NCBI GenBank assembly: GCA_026014705.1
Contig: JAOZHU010000010.1
Span: 1-46,833, forward strand
Reading direction: 5' to 3'
DNA length: 46,833 nt
Origin: Candidatus Bathyarchaeota archaeon
Lineage (GTDB): Archaea > Thermoproteota > Bathyarchaeia > Bathyarchaeales > Bathycorpusculaceae
The notes beneath the pieces are model-generated. The model searched no databases, was not told where the DNA came from, and saw nothing but the letters and a program-made list of their open reading frames with translations. The position numbers and the translations under genes are program-made. Of the stretch, positions 41,231-46,833 are shown one piece after another; position 1 is the stretch's first letter; every line of letters begins with the position of its first letter.

Positions 41231-41617
41231 TTGGAAAAGATACTGGTAGGCGTTGATGGGTCAGGATACTCGAAAAAGGCGTTGGCGGAAGCAATCAAGA
41301 TGGCGAAGAAGTTTGAGGCTGAAGTTACTGTTGTTAATGTTTTTCACCCTGCGCCGACGCCTTCTGCTCACGAGTTTAGCCATAAAATTCTGGAAGAAGC
41401 TAAGACTCTTTTGGAAAGTGAAAGGGTTAAGTATGAAGTTGTCTCGGTTACTGGTGCAAATCCCTCTAAAGTCATTACAGATATGGCTGCACAAAGAAAA
41501 TTTGATTTAATTGTAATCGGGAGTAGAGGAGCTGGCGCTGCTCACGCTCTGGTTTTGGGAAGTGTGTGCAACAGAATATCTTGTGAATCTCCCGTAAACG
41601 TACTCATAGTGAAATAG
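41231..41617 (+). CDS. Universal stress protein (UspA family)
   Basis: This 128-residue alpha/beta protein has ILVGVDGSGYSKKALAEAIKMAKKF, then VTVVNVFHP, and the ATP-binding pattern G-2x-G-9x-G-S in GSRGAGAAHALVLGSVCNRI. It is likely an ATP-binding dimer. TTG41231 is the start. It lies 24 bases upstream of acr3 and is likely cotranscribed, implying induction with arsenite efflux. Confidence 0.9.
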   Translation: MEKILVGVDGSGYSKKALAEAIKMAKKFEAEVTVVNVFHPAPTPSAHEFSHKILEEAKTLLESERVKYEVVSVTGANPSKVITDMAAQRKFDLIVIGSRGAGAAHALVLGSVCNRISCESPVNVLIVK

Positions 41618-41641
41618 ACACAATGGCAAAGGGGCGAGGCT

Positions 41642-42691
41642 TTGACAGAGGAGCAAGCGGTTAAACATGAAGCATCTCTTGGTCTTTTTGAGAAATACTT
41701 GACGCTTTGGATAGCAATATGCATAATCGTGGGTTTACTTGTTGGGCGTTTTCTGCCACAGTTTGGGCAATTCATGGATTCGCTCAAGTTTAATCAGTTG
41801 TCAATTCCTATTGGAATCCTTTTGTTTTTCATGATGTATCCCACAGTTGTCGGGATACGCTTCAGCGACATAAAAAAGGCAGCTCACCACCCTAAGCCAT
41901 TGCTTGTCACGATAATTGCGAACTGGGTGGTGGCTCCAATTATAATGACAGTTTACGCTAACGTTCTTCTCGCTGGAAACCCCCAGTACATTGCAGGAGT
42001 GATACTTTTAGGTTTGTCGCCGTGCACTGCCATGGTCATGTGGTGGATGTTTCTGGCAAAAGGCGACATGGCCCAAGGCTTAATCAACACCGCTATTAAC
42101 GCGTTGCTTATGCTGGCGCTCTATGCTCCGCTTGCAGCTTTTTACTTAGGCGTCAGCAGCATTCCAGTGCCATGGGATTTAATTGGCACCAGCGTGCTGA
42201 TTTTCATAGCTTTGCCAGTGGCGGCAGGAGCAATTTCCCGCAAAGTAATACTGGACAAAAAGGGTGAAGGCTGGTTTAACAATACGTATATTCCTACCCT
42301 CGGGAAAATATCTATAATTGCGCTGTTAACAACCCTCATAGTCTTGTTTTCATTTGAGGGCGAAGTCATTTTGAATGATCCCCTGTTAGTGGGTTATCTT
42401 GCTGCACCGAACTTGCTTCACTATGCTACCATGATTGCGTGGACCTATCCCCTAGGTTACTTCTTGGGCTGGAAGTATGAAACAGCCATAGACACCACGC
42501 TAATAGGCAGCAGCAGCCACTTCGAAGTCGCCATTGCAGTAGCTACAACGCTTTACGGCATAGGCTCAGGCGCTGCATTGGCAACCGTGATTGGCCCCCT
42601 ATTTGAAGTACCGCTTATGCTTTCGCTTGTCAAACTCGGGCTGCGGACTAGAAAATACTTCCCAAGAAAAAAGGCGCCAAAAGCAGTTTAA
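41642..42691 (+). CDS. acr3: Arsenite efflux permease Acr3
   Basis: This 349-residue, ten-segment carrier of the BART superfamily exports As(OH)3 with a proton counterflow. It has the Acr3 signature LSIPIGILLFFMMYPTVVGIRFSD, the essential cysteine (Cys128) in LLGLSPCTAMVMWWMFLAKGD, and a C-terminal half with GSSSHFEVAIAVATTLYGIGSGAALATVIGPLFEVPLMLSLV. TTG41642 follows GGGGCGAGG. This is the only clearly intact arsenic effector in the island; the reductase and methylase genes appear broken. Confidence 0.95.
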   Translation: MTEEQAVKHEASLGLFEKYLTLWIAICIIVGLLVGRFLPQFGQFMDSLKFNQLSIPIGILLFFMMYPTVVGIRFSDIKKAAHHPKPLLVTIIANWVVAPIIMTVYANVLLAGNPQYIAGVILLGLSPCTAMVMWWMFLAKGDMAQGLINTAINALLMLALYAPLAAFYLGVSSIPVPWDLIGTSVLIFIALPVAAGAISRKVILDKKGEGWFNNTYIPTLGKISIIALLTTLIVLFSFEGEVILNDPLLVGYLAAPNLLHYATMIAWTYPLGYFLGWKYETAIDTTLIGSSSHFEVAIAVATTLYGIGSGAALATVIGPLFEVPLMLSLVKLGLRTRKYFPRKKAPKAV

Positions 42692-42732
42692 GACCGCTAG
42701 GGTATCCTAGAATAGTAAGGAGACAAAGGCAA

Positions 42733-43338
42733 ATGAAAGAATCATATGAAGCAGCTCCGAGTTGGAGAGAATGGAAACTCGTTGACATAATATACGGAAT
42801 TGTAATTCCAAGCATTGTTGCGTTGTTGATTATTGGAGTTTCAATGGTGTCTACTCCTTCTCTGATTGGTCTCAAATACCCCTTGTTGGAAGCAGTCGTC
42901 ATAGTTGGGGTGCCTATGTTACTGGGATTGATTTGGAATCAGTGGGCTGGTGGCGCCGCTGGCTTTTTGTTGGGCAGCTTTTATGCTTTATACTATGCAG
43001 ATCAGCTGTACGCGTCTCAAGGGCACGCTGACATCAGCCTCATTGGTAACTTGGTAAGCGCCATGCTAATAGGTTACATTGCAGGAGCTTTGAACAAGCG
43101 TTCAGACAATTACCGCAGAATGCTCATTGCAGGGGGTACGTCGGGAATTATGGGCTCTTTGTTTGTATTGCTGGTTGGTCAGTTTTCGCCAATTGTGGGC
43201 GAAGCAAGCGTGGGCGGTGTTGTGTTGGTTTTTCTGCCTCGAGTTCTTGCCGGAGTAATAGTTCCGCTAATAGCTAGAGCATTCTTGCGGCATGGAGCAC
43301 TACAAAATAGGCGCTATATGCCTTCTGCAGCTTCCTGA
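42733..43338 (+). CDS. Membrane protein of unknown function, paralogue of 38695-39342
   Basis: This 201-residue protein has five to six hydrophobic segments. It shares with its paralogue the N-terminal W-x-x-x-D-I-x-x-G-I-V-I-P segment, VPMLLGLIWNQWAGGAAGFLLGS, AMLIGYIAGALNKRSDNYRRM and LPRVLAGVIVPLIARAF. GGAGAC precedes ATG42733. It follows acr3 by 41 bases in the same direction, so an arsenite-linked role is possible. Its 3' end overlaps the minus-strand arsM remnant. Confidence 0.75.
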   Translation: MKESYEAAPSWREWKLVDIIYGIVIPSIVALLIIGVSMVSTPSLIGLKYPLLEAVVIVGVPMLLGLIWNQWAGGAAGFLLGSFYALYYADQLYASQGHADISLIGNLVSAMLIGYIAGALNKRSDNYRRMLIAGGTSGIMGSLFVLLVGQFSPIVGEASVGGVVLVFLPRVLAGVIVPLIARAFLRHGALQNRRYMPSAAS

Positions 43339-43449
43339 TTTGTTATATCGGAGCAACATTCACAACTGCAGCAACTCGAATTATTATATTGCAATTTTTG
43401 AATAGGCTCTTCTGATTGTATCCTTGGCTTCATTTCTCTTAATGCTCAC
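43314..43449 (-). pseudogene. N-terminal remnant of arsenite methyltransferase (arsM)
   Basis: After the HMA gene, an SD-like GAAGAAG precedes GTG43449. The frame reads MSIKRNEAKDTIRRAYSKIA and then stops at 43384. In the next frame the sequence continues NSSCCSCECCSDITN to a TAG at 43314. ArsM proteins start this way: a short helix ending R-x-Y-x-K-I-A, a Ser-rich step and a cysteine cluster before the methyltransferase domain. Here a one-base shift separates helix from cysteines, and no SAM domain follows, because the sequence runs into the 3' end of the opposite membrane-protein gene. An alternative is a 39-residue Cys-rich peptide read from ATG43430. Confidence 0.45.
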
Positions 43450-43463
43450 TTCTTCGTATTTAG

Positions 43464-43700
43464 CTAAAGAGCTTTGAGACCGCATTTATGAATTGCTTTC
43501 TTTATGTCTTCGGTTGAAACGACTGAGGGGTCGTATGATATTTTTACCCTGTTCGAAATCGGATTGATGTCAAAGCTTTTTACTCCTTTTAAGGACTTGA
43601 TTCGTTTTTCCACTATTTTTGCCTCACAAGAACAGCCCAATCCTTCAAGCTTGAAAGTTACAACTTCCGCTTTTTCGGCATTTCTTTTTGTAGATTCCAT
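43464..43700 (-). CDS. Stand-alone heavy-metal-associated (HMA) domain protein with CxC motif
   Basis: This 78-residue ferredoxin-like metal-binding domain resembles copper-chaperone domains: VTFKLEGLGCSCEAKIVEKRIKSLKGVKSFDINPISNRVKISYDPSVVSTEDIKKAIHKCGLKAL. The usual GMxCxxC loop is one residue shorter, giving C-S-C. It is strikingly similar to the N-terminal domain of the divergent P-type ATPase, which has lost its cysteines, so it may deliver metal to that pump. GGGGGTGA precedes ATG43700. A perfect ATTTCAA-N6-TTGAAAT palindrome sits at its predicted transcription start. Confidence 0.85.
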   Translation of the reverse strand: MESTKRNAEKAEVVTFKLEGLGCSCEAKIVEKRIKSLKGVKSFDINPISNRVKISYDPSVVSTEDIKKAIHKCGLKAL

Positions 43701-43716
43701 TGATTCACCCCCAACT

Positions 43717-43736
43717 ATTTCAATGGGCTTTGAAAT
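43717..43736 (-). promoter_or_regulatory. Operator palindrome at the HMA-gene promoter
   Basis: ATTTCAA-TGGGCT-TTGAAAT is a perfect 7-bp inverted repeat. On the minus strand a TATA-like CTTTAAAA (about 43750-43758) predicts a start near 43730, inside the palindrome. The same arms and spacer length recur at 43820-43839. Confidence 0.7.
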
Positions 43737-43819
43737 GCTATTGCCTGTTTTAAAGCTTTTGGGGTAGTTCAGGAAATTTTGGGCAATAAACTATAAATAA
43801 AGCATTGCACGTTTGAGGT

Positions 43820-43839
43820 ATTTCAACGCAGTTTGAAAT
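43820..43839 (+). promoter_or_regulatory. Operator palindrome at the P1B-ATPase promoter
   Basis: ATTTCAA-CGCAGT-TTGAAAT has arms identical to those of the site at 43717-43736. A TATA box CTATAAATAA (about 43790-43799) predicts a start near 43820, so the palindrome covers the first transcribed bases. A leader of about 60 bases follows. Confidence 0.7.
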
Positions 43840-43881
43840 AGCTCGCGTTCAATACCACAACTATAGTGGAGTAGGTAACGT

Positions 43882-46011
43882 TTGGAAAACGCGAATGTAC
43901 AAATTGAAGGGATGAACAGCCCAACAGAAGTTAAGTTGATTGAACAAAAAATTAACGCTCTTTCTGGAGTAGAAAGCTTCAGCATTGATATCAACACAAA
44001 GCAACTGCGCCTCTCATATAATCCTTCAATTGTAACGCTTCAAGATGTGATTAGGTCAATCTCGGAGACTGGAATGAAAGCATCACTCATCCGATCTAAA
44101 AAGGAAAAATTGAGTAGCTGGTGGAGAGAAAAACAACAAGTCGCCCTTTTAGGATGCGGTTTAACCACACTCACAACTTTTCTACTGAGCCTGTTCATAG
44201 TTCCACAAGAATATGCGTTTATAGGGTATATCCTTGCGGTTTTAATCGGCGTGTATTACCCAGCCAAAAAAGCGTTAATCGCTCTGATGAATCTGACCGC
44301 AACAATTCACCTTCTTATGCTAATAGGATCAGTCGGAGCGATGATATTGGGTTTGTGGTCTGAAGCTGCCATCCTGATCTTCGTATATTCGTTAGGAGAT
44401 GTGCTTGAATCATATGCAGTCGACAAGGCGCGAGGTGCTATCCGATCATTAATGGACTTAGCACCTAAAATGGCGTTGGTGAGAAAAGACGGAAACGAGG
44501 TTATGGTTCCAGTTGATGAAGTAAACGTTGGAGACATCGTAATTGTAAAAGCTGGCGAAAGAATCCCCGTTGACGGCACAGTGCAGACGGGTTCTTCTTT
44601 TGTAGATCAGTCCACGGTCACCGGAGAACCTATTCCGGTGACCAAGAGAGTTGGCGACGCTGTGTTTGCTGGAACAATTAACCAGAAGAGCTTCCTTGAA
44701 GTTAAGGTGGACAAGCCAGCAAGCGAAACCATGCTCTCAAAAATAATATACTCAGTGGAAGAGGCACAGGCAAATAAAATATCGTTTCAACGGTTTTCTG
44801 ACAAATTCTCTAACCTGTACACGCCTGCCATGTTTGTACTTGGAATAGCCGTTGCAGTAATACCACCCTTGCTATTCGGCGCAGAATGGATGCCTTTTAT
44901 TTTGCGGGGGTTGGTTGTTTTTGTTGTCTCCTGTTCCTGTGGTTTGGCATTGTCGGTTCCTGTAGCTGTCGTTGCAGCGATGGCAAACGCTGCGCGAAAA
45001 GGTGTAGTTTTCAAAGGTGGTGCTTATTTTGAAACAGTTCAGAAAGTCCGAGCAATTGCGTTTGACAAAACAGGCACCCTTACTATTGGCAGACCTGAAG
45101 TGACTGATGTGGTCACCTTTGGAGAGGTTTCAGAAGCTGAATTGTTGACGGTGGGGGCAAGTATGGAGTGCAAATCAGGTCATCCGCTTGCTGACGCTAT
45201 CTTAAGAAAAGCAAGAGAAAACAAGGTTTCTGTCGATGCAAAACTTGAGGATTTTGTTGAAATCACTGGAAAGGGTGTGAAGGCAAAGCTGAACGGTAAT
45301 GAATGTTTTGTAGGAAACGCCAGATTTCTTCAAGAAAGCGCAATATTACCAGAAAATATCGGAAAGCGAGTTGCAGAGTTGGAAGATGAAGGGAAAACCG
45401 TGATTCTTGTGGGAAAACAAGGCAGGTTGCTGGGTCTATTAGCTATTGCTGATGAGGTTAGACCTGGCGCAAAAGAAACTGTTGAAGTAATTCGCGAAGC
45501 GGGCTTAAAGACTATAATGCTAACAGGCGATAACGAAAGATGCGCCAAGGCCATAGCTGCTCAGGTGGGCGTTGATGAATATTTTGCTCAGCTTCTGCCA
45601 GACGACAAGGTTACGGTTGTGAAGCAGTTGAAGGAAAGGTACGGTTCGGTGGCTATGGTTGGGGACGGAGTTAATGATGCTCCTGCGATGGCTGTTTCGA
45701 ACGTTGGAATAGCTATGGGTGCTGCAGGAACAGACGTGGCCATTGAGGCTGGAGACATAGTTTTGATGTCGGATGACCTTTCAAAGATAAACTTTGTTCG
45801 AGAATTAAGTCGGAAAACTGTAAGTAATGTCAAACAGAACATTGCGGTTTCATTGGTGAATATTGCCTTCATGGTGGCTGCAGCATTGCTTGGTTATCTT
45901 GGGCTCGTCACGGGGTTGCTTCTTAATGAAATAAGCGCCCTTGTAGTGATAGGGAATGCACTGAGATTATTGACTAGCAAAAACAAATTTGATTCCAGTT
46001 ATAGGAAATAG
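43882..46011 (+). CDS. P1B-type heavy-metal ATPase with CSC membrane motif
   Basis: This 709-residue metal pump has an N-terminal HMA-like domain (1-70) with no metal cysteines (EGMNSPTEVK where CxxC is expected), then membrane helices, the actuator motif STVTGEPIPV, and the helix-6 motif C351-S352-C353 in VVSCSCGLALSVP in place of the usual CPC. The phosphorylation site is Asp395 in DKTGTLT, followed by SGHPLADAI, MLTGDNERC and MVGDGVNDAPA. The last helices have LLLNEISALVVIGNALRLL. The changed helix-6 and helix-8 residues make the metal unclear (Cu, Zn/Cd or Co groups cannot be chosen). TTG43882 is the start. It is divergent from the HMA gene and convergent with arsR copy 3. Confidence 0.92.
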   Translation: MENANVQIEGMNSPTEVKLIEQKINALSGVESFSIDINTKQLRLSYNPSIVTLQDVIRSISETGMKASLIRSKKEKLSSWWREKQQVALLGCGLTTLTTFLLSLFIVPQEYAFIGYILAVLIGVYYPAKKALIALMNLTATIHLLMLIGSVGAMILGLWSEAAILIFVYSLGDVLESYAVDKARGAIRSLMDLAPKMALVRKDGNEVMVPVDEVNVGDIVIVKAGERIPVDGTVQTGSSFVDQSTVTGEPIPVTKRVGDAVFAGTINQKSFLEVKVDKPASETMLSKIIYSVEEAQANKISFQRFSDKFSNLYTPAMFVLGIAVAVIPPLLFGAEWMPFILRGLVVFVVSCSCGLALSVPVAVVAAMANAARKGVVFKGGAYFETVQKVRAIAFDKTGTLTIGRPEVTDVVTFGEVSEAELLTVGASMECKSGHPLADAILRKARENKVSVDAKLEDFVEITGKGVKAKLNGNECFVGNARFLQESAILPENIGKRVAELEDEGKTVILVGKQGRLLGLLAIADEVRPGAKETVEVIREAGLKTIMLTGDNERCAKAIAAQVGVDEYFAQLLPDDKVTVVKQLKERYGSVAMVGDGVNDAPAMAVSNVGIAMGAAGTDVAIEAGDIVLMSDDLSKINFVRELSRKTVSNVKQNIAVSLVNIAFMVAAALLGYLGLVTGLLLNEISALVVIGNALRLLTSKNKFDSSYRK

Positions 46012-46028
46012 GCGCGGCAGGCTTTCTT

Positions 46029-46394
46029 CTAGATTGTGCGGCCCTTTTCTGTGATGGAATATATTTTCCAATTTTTTTTCTTGTATGACCGTACTAGTCC
46101 CGCTTCCTCAAGAACCGTTAGGTGATAGGACAGTCGAGAATCCGAAATATTCATCAAAACCTTGAGAACGCAGGGACACATGTCACATTGCCTAAGTGCC
46201 CGAAGAATAACCAGTCTCGTTTCGTCCGACAGAATCTTATGTAGTGCTGCGTCTGCCTTTATCTCATTAGGTCTAATAGCGCTCAGTAAGTGGTCCAGTC
46301 CTCCGGCTTCCGAAATTGCCTCTGAAACCTCTTCGGGAAGAGCAGCCTCGCTATTCTTTCGTGAAATACGAGGGTTATTACGTTGAGGCGCCAT
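46029..46394 (-). CDS. ArsR-family metalloregulator, copy 3
   Basis: This 121-residue protein has a basic, Ser-rich N-terminal arm, then LHKILSDETRLVILRALRQCDMCPCVLKVLMNISDSRLSYHLTVLEEAGLVRSYKKKNWKIYSITEKG. The helix-3 site reads C-x2-C-P-C rather than CVCE, suggesting a different metal from the two other ArsR proteins here. It sits 17 bases from the end of the P1B-ATPase gene, so it is the likely reader of the ATTTCAA-N6-TTGAAAT sites. ATG46394 is chosen over an upstream start at 46466 because a TATA-like TTTTTAGTTATGG near 46425-46437 implies a leaderless start. Confidence 0.85.
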   Translation of the reverse strand: MAPQRNNPRISRKNSEAALPEEVSEAISEAGGLDHLLSAIRPNEIKADAALHKILSDETRLVILRALRQCDMCPCVLKVLMNISDSRLSYHLTVLEEAGLVRSYKKKNWKIYSITEKGRTI

Positions 46395-46518
46395 AGTGTA
46401 TTCAACCCGAATCTTAGTGCACCCATAACTAAAAAGTTTTAGCAGAAAACATATCCGTCTATCCACTAGCTAATTGTACTTGTTGGGGATCGGTCAAAAA
46501 GCAATACAACAAGGATTT

Positions 46519-46833
46519 TTACTTCTTAGCCTCGCAATCGAAGCAGACATCGTCTACGCTGTTTGTCCAGTAGTGCTTGCCGCATACTTTGCACGTGGTC
46601 TTTCGAATCATACCTTTGTCTTCTTCCTTAACTTGGCTGAACGAGGTGTTTATTTGGGGGAAAACTATTGCCTTCCTGTGACAGAGAGGGGCACATGCTG
46701 AGCAACGTATTGTGCTGCAGTTTCCGCCGCATTTAGCTGGGTAGGCAACAATCGCTTTCCCATCTTGAAATTCGAAAACGCCGTTCGGACAAAATTCTAC
46801 ACAGCGGGGTTTTCCAGTTTTTGCGCAGCCATC
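46519..46833 (-). CDS. Ferredoxin-like iron-sulfur protein, 5' end outside the window
   Basis: A minus-strand frame is open from the window edge to a TAA at 46519-46521 (104 residues). It has CVEFCPNGVFEF, then YPAKCGGNCSTIRCSACAPLCHRKAIVFP, then a C-terminal four-cysteine knuckle C-x2-C-x12-C-x2-C (CKVC, then VCFDC). The first part resembles 4Fe-4S ferredoxins like that at 39339-39650; the tail looks like a zinc ribbon or rubredoxin-like site. The cysteine spacing (C-x3-C-x4-C-x2-C-x3-C) is irregular. Opposite-strand reading frames in this stretch are shadows. Confidence 0.75.
   Translation of the reverse strand, partial: DGCAKTGKPRCVEFCPNGVFEFQDGKAIVAYPAKCGGNCSTIRCSACAPLCHRKAIVFPQINTSFSQVKEEDKGMIRKTTCKVCGKHYWTNSVDDVCFDCEAKK

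Noticed and set aside
46474-46701. Plus-strand 75-codon frame near the right edge
   Set aside because: The opposite strand encodes a clear cysteine-rich iron-sulfur protein open to the window end, so this is a shadow frame.
1-46833. CRISPR array, insertion sequence or rRNA genes
   Set aside because: I saw no regularly spaced repeats, transposase motifs with terminal repeats, or rRNA sequence.

Overview
The window looks like a piece of an archaeal chromosome. Genes are preceded by TATA/BRE-type promoters, several with the start codon at the predicted transcription start; Shine-Dalgarno sequences are used inside operons; TTG and GTG starts are frequent; and the tRNA-Gln has the archaeal A1-U72 pair. 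The combination of CobN with a fused ChlI-ChlD, a short CbiX fused to CbiC, Acr3 and several CxC-type ArsR proteins would suit an anaerobic Thermoproteota-type lineage such as Bathyarchaeia. That placement is inferred from content, not shown by a marker gene.

Layout. Bases 110-185 hold tRNA-Gln(CUG), followed by an M29-like protein that lacks expected metal ligands, a lone Lrp-type sensor domain and a two-gene ABC-2 exporter on the minus strand. From 3849 to 37411 the window is almost entirely a tetrapyrrole/cobalamin supercluster. One minus-strand operon (14758 to 3849) carries chlID, two tandem BtuF-like binding proteins, BtuC, BtuD, CobN and CbiZ: corrinoid uptake, salvage and cobalt chelation. 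Plus-strand cobD and cbiB supply the aminopropanol arm. A winged-helix regulator diverges from cbiMNQO plus a NicO-type permease (cobalt import). A long minus-strand operon (30309 to 22242) runs hemA, cbiX-cbiC, cbiD, cbiE, cbiT, cbiL, cbiF, cbiG, cbiH. It diverges from a plus-strand operon of a domain-permuted CbiA, sirC, hemB, hemL, hemC, cobA and hemD. Together they build uroporphyrinogen III from glutamyl-tRNA, turn it into (cobalt-)sirohydrochlorin and then contract the ring. Not seen here: precorrin-6A reductase (CbiJ/CobK), a separate cobyric acid synthase (CbiP), CobY, CobS and an adenosyltransferase.

From about 37.4 kb the window becomes accessory: a truncated tyrosine recombinase fused against hemD, OsmC, and then a metal/arsenic island. 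The island has two paralogous membrane proteins, two ferredoxin-like proteins (one cut by the window end), three ArsR-family regulators, a UspA protein, the arsenite exporter Acr3, a free HMA domain and a P1B-type ATPase. It also holds two broken arsenic genes that are easily missed: an arsC (LMW-phosphatase type) remnant at about 40584-40712 and an arsM N-terminal remnant at 43314-43449.

The most interesting signal is regulatory. A palindrome of form GyTGGATTrTCCArC occurs at three promoters (chlID, cobD, regulator/cbiM). In two of them a second palindrome, TTAAC-N4-GTTAA, lies on the other side of the TATA box in the same order and at nearly the same spacing. With the adjacent uncharacterised winged-helix protein this looks like an archaeal cobalt/B12 regulon. 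Separate palindromes mark the ArsR-controlled promoters, including two perfect ATTTCAA-N6-TTGAAAT sites at the divergent HMA/ATPase promoters.
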